The notes below the pieces were generated by a model, which was given only the letters and a program-made list of their open reading frames with translations, was not told the DNA's origin and did not search any database. A DNA stretch of 64,000 nt, from positions 24,684 through 88,683 of the forward strand of contig JAMLHR010000006.1 in the NCBI GenBank assembly GCA_023957015.1. Direction: 5' to 3'. Shown here piece by piece: positions 52,496-61,170 of the stretch. Both the position numbers and the translations under genes were made by a program. Source of the DNA: Thermomicrobiales bacterium. GTDB taxonomy: Bacteria > Chloroflexota > Chloroflexia > Thermomicrobiales > UBA6265. Numbering within the stretch: position 1 is the stretch's first letter; every line of letters begins with the position of its first letter.

Positions 52496-52644
52496 ATCTC
52501 GCTCCTCTATCGGCACTGTGTGCCACGAACAACCTGGCTCTTCGAGTTCCGGCCTGCAATCGCCATTGATCGCAACGGTTCTCCCGCTGGCTTTCACCGG
52601 GGAGGGAATCGAGTGCACCGAGGACGTCGTTGTTCCGGAGCATC

Positions 52645-52670
52645 AAAAAAGCCTCCCTGTTTGAGGAGGC
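52645..52670 (-). terminator. Attenuator terminator of the ilv operon
   Basis: On the minus strand GCCTCC (52670-52665) pairs with GGAGGC (52656-52651) and is directly followed by TTTTTT (52650-52645). It lies 28 bases after the leader-peptide stop and about 150 bases before ilvB. A competing fold can form from upstream bases (see 52709-52717). Confidence 0.85.
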
Positions 52671-52717
52671 CAGCACGTTTCTCGTCCGTCTGTCAGCTTA
52701 CGCTGCTCGCTGTCCTC
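52666..52717 (-). promoter_or_regulatory. Antiterminator region of the ilv attenuator
   Basis: GAGGACAGC (52717-52709) can pair with GCTGGCCTC (52674-52666): 4+4 pairs with one mismatch, removing bases of the terminator 5' arm. The same GAGGAC can instead pair with GTCCTC (52766-52761) inside the Val/Leu codons of the leader peptide. These mutually exclusive 1:2, 2:3 and 3:4 pairs are the textbook attenuator arrangement. Read by eye, not folded. Confidence 0.7.
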
Positions 52718-52799
52718 GCTCACCAGAAATGCTCCCTACAAGAAGGAGCTCGGTAATAAGGAGGACTACTACGATGGTGTGCAGCGAAAAGCGCTTCAT
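52698..52799 (-). CDS. Leader peptide of the ilv operon (33 residues)
   Basis: ATG 52799 to TAA 52698-52700. After MKRFSLHT it reads IVVVLLITELLLVGSIS, so 13 of 17 consecutive residues are Ile, Val or Leu, the regulatory amino acids of this operon. The run uses GTA/GTC, CTC/CTT and ATC/ATT codons. The Shine-Dalgarno is weak (GGAT). The stop lies between attenuator segments, as in enteric ilv and trp leaders. It is likely expressed as a sensor, not as a functional product. The only competing reading is chance ORF overlap. Confidence 0.8.
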   Translation of the reverse strand: MKRFSLHTIVVVLLITELLLVGSISGERGQRAA

Positions 52800-52846
52800 A
52801 ACATCCGTTCGTAAAAACACGCACACATCATTTCGTGTGCCTTCGT

Positions 52847-52876
52847 ATGGTACGGGGGGACAGGCGTGGGTGTCAA
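52847..52876 (-). promoter_or_regulatory. Promoter of the ilv-leu operon
   Basis: On the minus strand, TTGACA (52876-52871) is a perfect -35 and TACCAT (52852-52847) a partial -10, 18 bases apart. Transcription should begin near 52840, about 40 bases before the leader ATG. The IS element ends at 52895, 18 bases upstream of the -35. Confidence 0.7.
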
Positions 52877-52884
52877 CTTTTTGT

Positions 52885-52894
52885 GCTAGTTCCA
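52885..52894. repeat. Target-site duplication, left copy
   Basis: GCTAGTTCCA immediately left of the IS element, repeated exactly at 54158-54167. Confidence 0.85.
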
Positions 52895-54157
52895 CAGGGC
52901 AATCGCATTTGACGTGATGTGACAATCTGGCACACTGCGGGCAGATTCTTGGTGTCCATGCTGTGTCCTGGAGGTGCTCGTCATGCCTGCTCCCGATGTC
53001 TATCCTGTTCCTCAGATCGCCGCGGCGTTTGGCGAGGTGGTCGATCCTCGCGATGGGCCGGCACTGAAGCACCAGTTGCTGGATATCCTGACCATTGCCA
53101 TCTGCGCCATTCTCTGCGGTGAGGATGATTGGGTTGGGGTAGAAGAATGGGGAGAGATTCGGGAGGCAGAACTGACCGCCTGGTTGGGGTTGGAACATGG
53201 GATTCCTTCTCACGATACCTTTGGTCGCGTCTTTGCCCAGATTGATCCAGTCCAGTTTGAGGCGGGATTCTATCAGTGGGTCCGGGAGAGCCTGCCTGAT
53301 CGTCCTGCGGAGGGCGTGATCGCGATTGACGGGAAGACCGCACGTCGTTCCGGAGATCGCCAACGCGCCCAGTCACCATTGCACCTGGTGAGTGTCTATG
53401 CGGTCGAACACCGGTTGGTCCTGGGCCAGGAAGCGGTGGGCACCAAGGCGAACGAGATCACGGTGATTCCGGCACTGTTGGAGCGATTGGTGCTGAAAGG
53501 ACAGGTTATCACCATTGATGCTATCGGCTGTCAACGCTCCTTCGCCGACCAGATCGTGGCCGGTGGTGGCGACTATGTGCTTGCGCTCAAGGAGAATCAG
53601 GCTGCCCTGCTGGAGGGTGTGGTCGATACCTTTGCCCTGGCACCCCAGGATATGGAGGTCGACATCATTGAGCATCGCACCGTCGACAAGGGGCATGGTC
53701 GCCTCGAAACACGAATCTGTGCCGTGATCGCTGATCCAGCCGTGATTGCCTGGCTCAATCCCAGCCAGCAATGGCCAGGATTGCAGAGCATCATCCGGAT
53801 CACGGCCACCCGCACGCCTGCCCATGATCCAACGGTGACACCCACCACCAGTACCCGCTACTACATCAGCAGCTTACCGGCGGATGCGGTGCGTCTCAAT
53901 GCGGTAATCCGCAGTCATTGGGCGATCGAGAACGAGCTCCATTGGGTATTGGATATGGTGTATCAGGAAGACGGCAACCGGGCTCGTCGCGGATATGCGC
54001 AACAGAATCTGGCCCTGATCCGGAAACTGACGCTCAATCTCTTGAAATCCATACCCAATCCGAAGAAACGGAGCCTGCGGATTCTGCGCAAACGCGCTGG
54101 GTGGAGCATGTCCATCCTCTTTGACATGCTCGGCCTCGCCTAAATGCGATTGCCCTG
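52895..54157 (+). mobile_element. Insertion sequence, ISAs1-type, 1263 bp, intact
   Basis: Bounded by perfect terminal inverted repeats CAGGGCAATCGCATTT (52895-52910) and its complement (54142-54157), flanked by identical 10-bp duplications. Its single transposase ORF is complete and its stop lies within the right repeat. Identical ends and duplications point to a recent insertion. Confidence 0.93.
52983..54143 (+). CDS. ISAs1-family DDE transposase
   Basis: 386 residues from ATG 52983, with GGAGG eight bases upstream. Seen: GEVVDPRDGPALKHQLLDIL (the N-terminal DDE_Tnp_1-associated domain), first catalytic Asp in VIAIDGKTARRS, second Asp in VITIDAIGCQ, followed by YVLALKENQ, and the Glu-containing RSHWAIENELHWVLDMVYQED, all as in the H-repeat/ISAs1 family. 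It is intact over its full length, so it could be active. Confidence 0.95.
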   Translation: MPAPDVYPVPQIAAAFGEVVDPRDGPALKHQLLDILTIAICAILCGEDDWVGVEEWGEIREAELTAWLGLEHGIPSHDTFGRVFAQIDPVQFEAGFYQWVRESLPDRPAEGVIAIDGKTARRSGDRQRAQSPLHLVSVYAVEHRLVLGQEAVGTKANEITVIPALLERLVLKGQVITIDAIGCQRSFADQIVAGGGDYVLALKENQAALLEGVVDTFALAPQDMEVDIIEHRTVDKGHGRLETRICAVIADPAVIAWLNPSQQWPGLQSIIRITATRTPAHDPTVTPTTSTRYYISSLPADAVRLNAVIRSHWAIENELHWVLDMVYQEDGNRARRGYAQQNLALIRKLTLNLLKSIPNPKKRSLRILRKRAGWSMSILFDMLGLA

Positions 54158-54167
54158 GCTAGTTCCA
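54158..54167. repeat. Target-site duplication, right copy
   Basis: GCTAGTTCCA immediately after the right terminal repeat, matching 52885-52894. Confidence 0.85.
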
Positions 54168-54252
54168 CACATCTGTATCCAGGAACACGCCCTCAATCGC
54201 TTGGCGTCGCTGGCCTTTGCCCAGATGTCTATCTGCAGCAGGCGACCGAAGA

Positions 54253-54783
54253 CTACTCCACGGCAACAAAAACAAACCGCGTCTCAAACGCTTCGCCGGA
54301 CTGGTCAATGGCCGATAACCGAATCTCCCAACAACCTGCCTCCGGAATCTCAAGAATGCTCGACCATTCCGCCGAGACGCTCGAAGAGGAGTTGGCAGGA
54401 TGAGGATCCGCCAGCATCTGGAGAGCCGTATCAGACGCATCGAGAAGAACACCCGATATCGAGAAATCCTCTACTCGCTCGGAGAACTGCCAAAACACTT
54501 TGGCGAAACTCCCATCCGGAAACTCCCCACCCACCGGCAGCGGCCTGTCACCAGCGAAGAAGATCCCCGTGACCTCGATATCCCCTTCGACCAGCTTCAG
54601 ACGAGGCAGTTGCTCGAAGAACGTATCGCCGTCACCGGCTTCCAGCGGTGCGATGTCACAGTTCGACCAACTCGACCACCACGGAGGCGAGACATAGTCG
54701 GCGGAGACAACCTGAGCCGCGACGCCCAAGGACATCACCAGCGATACCAAGACTATCGTTCTAAAGAGGTGTGCTACTCGCAT
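54253..54783 (-). CDS. Small secreted protein of unknown function
   Basis: 176 residues from ATG 54783 (GAGGGAG upstream). Signal peptide: basic MRVAHLFR, a hydrophobic stretch and a cleavage site near VVSADY. The mature part, about 145 residues, has WWSSWSNCDIAPLEAG and a C-terminal beta-rich segment (GCWEIRLSAIDQSG and FETRFVFVAVE) that resembles an immunoglobulin-like or CARDB-type strand end. No family is named. The gene stands between two copies of the same IS. Confidence 0.65.
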   Translation of the reverse strand: MRVAHLFRTIVLVSLVMSLGVAAQVVSADYVSPPWWSSWSNCDIAPLEAGDGDTFFEQLPRLKLVEGDIEVTGIFFAGDRPLPVGGEFPDGSFAKVFWQFSERVEDFSISGVLLDASDTALQMLADPHPANSSSSVSAEWSSILEIPEAGCWEIRLSAIDQSGEAFETRFVFVAVE

Positions 54784-54839
54784 GCTGCTCCCTCGTCTCT
54801 CCCGATCACGCTTGCATTGCAGATCGGCGTATCCGACAT

Positions 54840-55517
54840 CTATCCCCAAAAGTTCGCGATCCCCTTGCCAAGGATATTGATGCCGATCAGCAGCAGGACC
54901 GCCGCCGAAACGACCGCCATATTGCGCACCATCCATCGGTAACCAGCATCGACCACAATTCCTATCCGCTCCGGAGAAGCAAGATAGGCGATCGCTGCGC
55001 CAGCAACGGTGATCGATGAGATCACCACGAACAACGCGATAGCAACAATAACCTGCCCGGTATCAAGCCCATGTTGCAGTATCAGCGTCCCGACAGGGAG
55101 CACCAGCACGATATGTTTGGGGTTGACCGCCGAAACAACCACTCCAACAAGCACCGCTCGTGCGGGCGTTGTATCGGCCAGTGACGACAGGAACCCAGGA
55201 ACAGCGGCTTCCTCGACCGACCCAATACGAGATCGGATCTTCTTTACAGCTAACGCCAGCATACCGATACCAAGCAGTAATTGAACCAGTCCAAGCCACC
55301 GCCGCGGATGATCAGCATCACCAGTCGGAATCTGGGAGGAAAGCATCGTTAGGACAACCGCCAGTACCGTCATCCCAAGCATCCAGCCGATGGCGAAGCC
55401 CACACCAGTCCGTTTGGGTGAGGCCGTCTGCAGCATGATTGCGATGGTAATGATCGGTATGGGGCCCAAAGCAATCGTCAACGCGAAGGGTAAAAGACTC
55501 CCGATGACTTCCTGCAT
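54840..55517 (-). CDS. GAP-family membrane protein (SfLAP/LysE-like exporter)
   Basis: 225 residues from ATG 55517 (AGGA upstream). Six hydrophobic segments are visible. LTIALGPIPIITIAIMLQTA in TM1 and VVVSAVNPKHIVLVLPVG in the middle are the pattern of the GAP/SAP family, which includes glycopeptidolipid or sulfolipid addressing proteins and relatives of LysE-type exporters. It lies beside the secreted protein at 54253. The substrate is unknown. Confidence 0.75.
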   Translation of the reverse strand: MQEVIGSLLPFALTIALGPIPIITIAIMLQTASPKRTGVGFAIGWMLGMTVLAVVLTMLSSQIPTGDADHPRRWLGLVQLLLGIGMLALAVKKIRSRIGSVEEAAVPGFLSSLADTTPARAVLVGVVVSAVNPKHIVLVLPVGTLILQHGLDTGQVIVAIALFVVISSITVAGAAIAYLASPERIGIVVDAGYRWMVRNMAVVSAAVLLLIGINILGKGIANFWG

Positions 55518-55617
55518 GACATATCCTGGTCTCCGGCCAGAAAGGACCGGGATAGTTTGCGGCTCCGGTGGCGTTTCAATCACTATATCAAGAAGTGCAT
55601 TCACCCTGGCCTGTATT

Positions 55618-56816
55618 CAGGGCAATCGCATTTAGGTGAGACCGAGCATGTCGAAGAGGATATCCGGTATGCTCCAGCCCGCGCGTTTGCGCAGAATGTG
55701 GAGGCTTTTGGGATTAGCGTGGATTTCTGGTGCAGATTGAGCGTCATTTCCGGATCACCGCCAGATTCTGTTGCGCATACCCGCGACGAACACGACTGCT
55801 ATCTTCCCGAGGCATCACGCGTCCACACCCGGTGCACTCCTGCTCTCGATCAGTGGCTGCGGGATGACCTGATTGAGTCGCACTGCATCCGAGGAGGCTG
55901 AGTGTGTAGTAGCGGGTACTGGTGGTGGGAACCGCCAGTGGCGCTGACGCGGACGCACGGGTGGCGGCATGCGGATGATACTCTGCAATCCGGGCCATTG
56001 CTGGGCAGGATTGAGCCAGGCGATCACCTGGCTGGATCGGCAATCACCGCACAGGTGCGTTTCCAACCGACCGCAAGTCCCTTTGTCGATGGTCTGATGT
56101 TCCAATGATATCATCCTCCGCATTCCTGAAGTGCGAGGGCAAAGGTAATGACCACGCCTAAACAACGCACCTTCACATTCCCCTTGACGGCCAGCACATA
56201 GTCCTCACCACCTGCCACGATCTGTCGGCGAAGGATCGCTGACATCCCATCGCATCGGTGACGTACTCAGTCCCTTCGGCACCAATCGCTCCAGAAGTGC
56301 CGGTATCACCGTGATCTCGTCGGCCTTGCTCCCAACGGCGTTCTGGCTGATCACCAGTCGCTGCTCGACCGCATAGGCCGTCACTCAGATGGAGCGGTGA
56401 CTGCTCGCGTTGCGGATCACCGGAACGATGCGTGGTTCTGCCATCAATCGCAATCACCCCGCTGCCGGACGATCGGGAGGCTCTCCTGGACTCCATCGAT
56501 ACAGAAGCCAGCTTCAAACTGCACAGGATCAGGATCTGGGCAAAGACGCGACCAAAGGTGTCATGAGATGGGTGTTGTCGCATGCTCCAGTCCTGAATCA
56601 GGCGGTCAGCCCCAGCTTCCGGATTTCGCCCATTCCTCCACTGACCCAGTCATCCTCACCACAGAGGATACAGACGGCAATGGTCAGGATATCCAGCAAC
56701 TGACAAGCCATGGCTGGTCCATCGCGCGGATCCACCACCTCGCTGAAGGCTGCGGCACCGTTGACGGATAGATCGGGAGCAGACAGGAGGAGCACCTCCG
56801 ATCCCGAGAGAATCAT
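55618..56816 (-). pseudogene. Decayed ISAs1-family element (transposase remnant)
   Basis: The terminal repeat CAGGGCAATCGCATTT is kept at 55618-55633, identical to the intact copy. The minus strand then reads broken stretches of the same transposase: SEVVDPRDGPA, GVIAIDGRTTHRSGD, QQWPGLQSIIR, and the C-terminal RRGYAQQNLAVIRK. At least six frameshifts or deletions occur. The other terminus is not found near 56820, so it is truncated. Orientation is opposite to the intact copy. Confidence 0.88.
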
Positions 56817-56875
56817 CTGGTACCTCCCTTGGTTACCCTAAGTTCAATTATCCACTCCTTAACGTTTATTCAACT

Positions 56876-57646
56876 CTACATATCTTCCGCCAGCAACTCT
56901 CGCACGATCTCGCTGATGATGATTTCACCCGCGACCATATCCGGCACGTCTTCCGTGAATACGGCGACGACCAGAGGACCGTCTGCGGTCTGGACAAAGC
57001 CGACATCGTTGACGACCGTGGAGTAGCTACCGGTTTTGCTGCCCCAGTCGGTACCCTCCGGCACGAAGCGGCCGATACGGCGCTCGTTGCTCTGAAGTCG
57101 CAGCATATTCATCATTGCCATGCAGCTCTCGGCAGTGGCCGCTGTGCCATCAAGGATGGCGGCGACCATGCGCGCGAACTCGCCGGGCGTGGCGTAGTTC
57201 TCCTGTTCGCCCTCAAGCGCCAATCGACCTTTCATGAGTCGACCAAGCACGCTCTGCGTCATCCCCAGCGATCGCATGGTGGTATTGACGTTTGCCATGC
57301 CAACGCGGTCGATGAGGATGTTGGTGGCGGTGTTATCCGAGATACTTATCATCAGGTAGCAAACATCCTTGAGCGTCAACTCAAGCCCGGCATGCATCTC
57401 CTGCAAGACTCCACTACCGGGAACCTTGTCCGATTCTTGCAACACATACGTATCCGCAAGGGAGACCTGACCATCATCGATCTGGCGGAAGAGCTCGATC
57501 ATGATCGCGATCTTGATGGTACTGGCGGAACGAAACACCTCATCGGCTCGATGACTGCACGCAGAGCCATCCGGCATGGCTGCGAAGTAACCGACGCGTG
57601 TCCCGGCGGACTCAGCAGATGCAATGATCGAATCGAGACTGGACAT
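56876..57646 (-). CDS. Class A beta-lactamase-like serine hydrolase
   Basis: 256 residues from ATG 57646 (AGGAG eight bases upstream; ATG 57652 lies too close to that AGGAG). Motifs: S42-T-I-K45 (SxxK), S103-D104-N105 (SDN) and K204-T-G206 (KTG). The Glu166 region is altered: EGEQENYATPGEF stands where ExxLN is usual, so the deacylation residue is uncertain. No signal peptide is seen, which is odd because class A enzymes are exported. It could be a PBP-like peptidase, a beta-lactamase with non-classical export or a cytoplasmic esterase. Resistance cannot be claimed. Confidence 0.8.
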   Translation of the reverse strand: MSSLDSIIASAESAGTRVGYFAAMPDGSACSHRADEVFRSASTIKIAIMIELFRQIDDGQVSLADTYVLQESDKVPGSGVLQEMHAGLELTLKDVCYLMISISDNTATNILIDRVGMANVNTTMRSLGMTQSVLGRLMKGRLALEGEQENYATPGEFARMVAAILDGTAATAESCMAMMNMLRLQSNERRIGRFVPEGTDWGSKTGSYSTVVNDVGFVQTADGPLVVAVFTEDVPDMVAGEIIISEIVRELLAEDM

Positions 57647-57718
57647 CAACATATTCTCCTTTGCTCAGGTATTCAATAGCGACATCATCCGACGGTGACC
57701 GAAAGCTGGCAAGCACCC

Positions 57719-58909
57719 TCAGTGCACCGGCTTGATCCGTAGCGCGAACACCAGGCTGAGTGCACATGTCGCAAAAAGCATGAACGCCAGCGGATAGAGG
57801 GTGCCGTTAGCGAGGAAACCGAGTATGAGCGAGCCAATCATGCCTCCGCCGTATTGCGAGAATCCCAGAAAGGCAGAGGCACGGCCACGCTCTTCGGTGA
57901 CCGAGTTCAGTCCACCAGACAGCGCGTTGGCTGTCACTAATCCGTTCGAGCAGCAGTACAGGATGGTCAGGATCGCGAAGACCCACACCGGAATACCAAT
58001 CATCACGCCCAGGATGATCATCGCTCCCGCCACAACCCCAACGATGAGACCGAAGACCATGATGTGATCGGCACTATACAGGTTCACCAGGCGACGATTG
58101 GCGAGATTCAGACCGATGATACCCAGCGCGGCCGCGCCAAAGACCACACCATACTGATCGGGCGTCAATCCGTAGTACGACACGAAGGCGAAAGATGATC
58201 CGGCGACGTACGAGAACACACCGGCGGTATAGGCCATCACCACCAGTCCATAGAGTCGCAACCGGTGGTGTCGCACCACCAGCAGATAGCGCTGGAGTCC
58301 CAATCCCTGATCTGCTGGTGTCCGCGCGGAAAGCGGTAAGGTTTCGGGCAGTAACCGAAACAGCATCGTCAACGCGAAAATGCCGATTGCCACCAGGAAA
58401 TAGAAGATCGCAGGCCATCCGAACCAGCCGAGCAGCTTTGCGCCAAGCAGTGGTCCGATCATCGGAGCGATCACCATGATCGCGGTCAACGTCGAAAGCA
58501 CCTGAGCAGCAGCCTTGCCATGGAAGAGGTCAGCAACCACCACTCGGCCGATGACAACGCTGGCGCTGGCACCAAGCGCCTGCACCACGCGCGCCAATAG
58601 CAACGCCTCGACGCTCCCCGCCATGCTGCATCCGAGTGAGCCAACGATGAAGATACCGATACCGATCGCCAGCGGGAGTCTCCGACCACGGCGGTCACTG
58701 AAAGGCCCCCAGAAAAGCTGACCGATGCTGAATCCCAACAGGTATCCGGAGACGGTCCACTCCAGCGCACCATGTCCGGCGCCAAACTGCTTCTCCATTG
58801 TCGGCATGGCCGGGAGATAAAGATCGGTGGAAATTGAGGAGAACCCCAGCAAGAGCGCCAAAAACGCATACATGCCGGCAGACATGCGGAACGAGGTAGT
58901 ATTCGTCAC
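57719..58909 (-). CDS. MFS multidrug efflux pump, Bcr/CflA family
   Basis: 396 residues, about 12 TM segments. TDLYLPAMPTMEKQFGAGHG in TM1, GQLFWGPFSDRRGRRLPLAI between TM2 and TM3 and RVVQALGASASVVIGRVVVAD in TM4 fit the Bcr/CflA subfamily. GTG 58909 overlaps the DUF3090 stop (GTGA), so translation is coupled. The drug specificity is unknown. Confidence 0.9.
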   Translation of the reverse strand: MTNTTSFRMSAGMYAFLALLLGFSSISTDLYLPAMPTMEKQFGAGHGALEWTVSGYLLGFSIGQLFWGPFSDRRGRRLPLAIGIGIFIVGSLGCSMAGSVEALLLARVVQALGASASVVIGRVVVADLFHGKAAAQVLSTLTAIMVIAPMIGPLLGAKLLGWFGWPAIFYFLVAIGIFALTMLFRLLPETLPLSARTPADQGLGLQRYLLVVRHHRLRLYGLVVMAYTAGVFSYVAGSSFAFVSYYGLTPDQYGVVFGAAALGIIGLNLANRRLVNLYSADHIMVFGLIVGVVAGAMIILGVMIGIPVWVFAILTILYCCSNGLVTANALSGGLNSVTEERGRASAFLGFSQYGGGMIGSLILGFLANGTLYPLAFMLFATCALSLVFALRIKPVH

Positions 58910-59445
58910 GTCAGATCAACGAACGGATCATCCAGGTCATACGGCAGGTGGCCGTTCTGCTCCGGACAGACGTGTTCCTCATCCTTCGGCATGCCACACA
59001 TCGGGCAAAGTGGTCGCCCCTTGTTCATCAATTCCGATGCCGCCTCGGCGAAGGCTCGTGCCATCTGCAATGGGAAGCGAAACCGGACATCCGGAGCCGA
59101 ATGCATATCCTCATCCTGGATATCATGGGCCGCAATGACGACCTGTCGGTCACCGGCATCGAATCCCATCTCGATACGTCCGACCCGGAACTGCAAGTCC
59201 GTATGCTCATCGATCTCTGGTGTCGGTAGCGCCCAATCCGGCAGATCGTTGTGGGAGGGTATGTATTCCAGAATCTGCTCCATCGCCAATCCAAGTGCCT
59301 GAACCTGCTGCTTCTCCATCCACAGGATCCAGGTAAGACCGTTGATCACCGCCACGATTCGGAATCGGCGCTTGCCCGGTTCACCGATCGCCTGAGGGAC
59401 GACCAACTGGGCATCACCACCGGGGACTTCGCCTGGATTCTGCAT
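58906..59445 (-). CDS. DUF3090 family protein
   Basis: 179 residues from ATG 59445. The C-terminal signature CPMCGMPKDEEHVCPEQNGH is a probable zinc-binding hook, matching DUF3090 proteins of Actinobacteria and Chloroflexota. The central region (FRIVAVINGLTWILWMEKQQ, VIAAHDIQ) is beta-rich. Function unknown. It is coupled to the MFS pump. Confidence 0.85.
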   Translation of the reverse strand: MQNPGEVPGGDAQLVVPQAIGEPGKRRFRIVAVINGLTWILWMEKQQVQALGLAMEQILEYIPSHNDLPDWALPTPEIDEHTDLQFRVGRIEMGFDAGDRQVVIAAHDIQDEDMHSAPDVRFRFPLQMARAFAEAASELMNKGRPLCPMCGMPKDEEHVCPEQNGHLPYDLDDPFVDLT

Positions 59446-59471
59446 GTGTAGGCACTCTCTCGTTCGCGGAA

Positions 59472-59495
59472 AAGGGAGGCCATGCGGCCTCCCTT
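59472..59495 (-). terminator. Terminator between flotillin and DUF3090 genes
   Basis: AAGGGAGGCC (59472-59481) pairs with GGCCTCCCTT (59486-59495) around ATGC. On the minus strand TTTTCC follows. Confidence 0.75.
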
Positions 59496-59535
59496 CTATT
59501 ATCCCAAACATTGGCAAGGTGCGATCCCTCGCCCC

Positions 59536-59587
59536 AATCGGGTGTGAAACCCACCGGGTGTAAAACTCCACCGGATATGAAATCCGA
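59536..59587. repeat. Three imperfect 16-17-bp tandem units
   Basis: CGGGTGTGAAACCCAC, CGGGTGTAAAACTCCAC and CGGATATGAAATCCGAT follow one another just after the flotillin stop. Each can form a short hairpin (GGGT with ACCC, GGAT with ATCC). Confidence 0.5.
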
Positions 59588-59589
59588 TG

Positions 59590-61143
59590 CTACTGAACGT
59601 CCTCATCCTCTGCCGGAACGGTGACAACCGGTTCGGCATCAACCTTACTCGTGGTCTCATCGCTCGGCTTGCGGGCTGGAGCAGTGCGCGGAGCCTGCTT
59701 GCTGTACAGGTCCTCCGTGCCGGGAACATGCTTCAGCAGCTCCTGCAAGTTGACACCAGTCAGCGCCTCGAGTAACGCCGGTACCTGCGCGACCAAGGTG
59801 GTCATATCACCAGTGATGCGATTCATACCGGTGGTGGCACCATCGCCATCACCGCCCGTAGAAACCACGGTGATCTTGTCGACCCGGTTGAGCGGCTCAG
59901 CAGCAGCGCGAACCATCTCAGGCATCTGTCCCAACAACTTGTCCAGAATCGCAGCCTGGTTGTAGTTCTGGAACGCGGCAGCCTTGATCTGCATCGCATC
60001 GGCCTCAGACTTACCCTTGGCCATGATGACATCGGCCTCGGCCTGACCGGTGAGACGGACAACCTCGGCCTGCGCCTCACCTTCAAGGCGGGTGCGCTCG
60101 GCGATAGCCATCGCCTGCAAAACTTGTCGCTGACGGTCGGCTTCGGCCAGGGTCTCAATGCGCTGCTTCTCGACCTCGGCCGCGCGAAGCACGGTCGCGA
60201 TCAATTCCTTCTCGCGGCGGAGGATCTCCGCCTCCTGTACCGCGATCTCTCCTTGCTTGCGGACCTGCTCAACACGGACTTGCTCTTCAACGATCTTCTG
60301 CTGCTGGATGCTGGCCTCAATCTCGTACGCCTTCTCGGCGCGAGCTCGCTGCTCCTGCACGGTGCGCTCGTACTCAGCTTGCTTGATGTTGAGATCGCGC
60401 ACGGCCTCAGCCTGGACGGTTTGGCTTCTGGACTCAGCCGTTACCTTCTCCTGCTCAGCGGCGGCTTCGGCGATCCGTGCCTCTCGCATCGCCTGGGCTC
60501 GGCGGATAGCGGTATCGCGCTCGGCCTCGGCAATCGCGATGTCGGCGGTACGCTTAACCAACGCCACATCCGGCTTACCCATATTCAAGATATAGTCGTT
60601 GGAGTCTGTGACTTCCCGGATGGTGAAGCTGACGACTTCGAGGCCCATCTTGGCCATGTCCTCAGCCACATTGGCGCGCATGCGATCGGCCACCATCTCC
60701 GGTTCTTTCACGATCGCCTCGATCGTGAGCTGACCGACGATACCGCGCAAATGGCCTTCCATCACCAGTCGGATCAGACCCTGCATGGCTTCATAATCCA
60801 TGCTCAGGAACTGCTCGGATGCAGTGAGGATACTGACCGGATCGGACTTCACCTTGATCTGAGCAACGGCCTCCACATTCACTGCCACACCCTGGTTGGT
60901 GTAGAGGTCCTGAGTTGGCGCAACATCGAAGCTCATCAACTCCAGACTGAGTTCGCGACTCTGCTGGATCATGGGCCAGATGACCTTACCACTTCCCTTG
61001 ACCACCTTGGTCCCGCCGAAACCGTAGACAATCAGGGCTTCGTTTGGTCCAACCTTGCGGTACAAACGTGCCACGATCATGGCCAACAGCAGCACCACAA
61101 CCACCATGATGCCAGCGACAATCGCTATCGAGATGAAATTCAT
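59590..61143 (-). CDS. floT: Flotillin-like SPFH protein
   Basis: 517 residues. One N-terminal TM segment (about 5-27), an SPFH/PHB domain (about 30-200, with PNEALIVYGFGG and LRGIVGQLTIEAIV), and a long coiled-coil rich in EAEAE/AAER repeats (about 205-430), ending in a Thr/Pro-rich, acidic tail. It assembles membrane microdomains and organises membrane-bound complexes. The NfeD-like partner is encoded 27 bases upstream. Confidence 0.93.
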   Translation of the reverse strand: MNFISIAIVAGIMVVVVLLLAMIVARLYRKVGPNEALIVYGFGGTKVVKGSGKVIWPMIQQSRELSLELMSFDVAPTQDLYTNQGVAVNVEAVAQIKVKSDPVSILTASEQFLSMDYEAMQGLIRLVMEGHLRGIVGQLTIEAIVKEPEMVADRMRANVAEDMAKMGLEVVSFTIREVTDSNDYILNMGKPDVALVKRTADIAIAEAERDTAIRRAQAMREARIAEAAAEQEKVTAESRSQTVQAEAVRDLNIKQAEYERTVQEQRARAEKAYEIEASIQQQKIVEEQVRVEQVRKQGEIAVQEAEILRREKELIATVLRAAEVEKQRIETLAEADRQRQVLQAMAIAERTRLEGEAQAEVVRLTGQAEADVIMAKGKSEADAMQIKAAAFQNYNQAAILDKLLGQMPEMVRAAAEPLNRVDKITVVSTGGDGDGATTGMNRITGDMTTLVAQVPALLEALTGVNLQELLKHVPGTEDLYSKQAPRTAPARKPSDETTSKVDAEPVVTVPAEDEDVQ

Positions 61144-61170
61144 CGTTCCTCCTCACGAAGCATCATTGCT

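Noticed and set aside
52500..52800. T-box riboswitch as the ilv leader control
   Set aside because: No T-box-like conserved bulge was seen, whereas a leader peptide rich in Ile/Val/Leu and the 1:2/2:3/3:4 pairings are present.
59536..59587. CRISPR array
   Set aside because: Only three short, imperfect units without spacers or cas genes.
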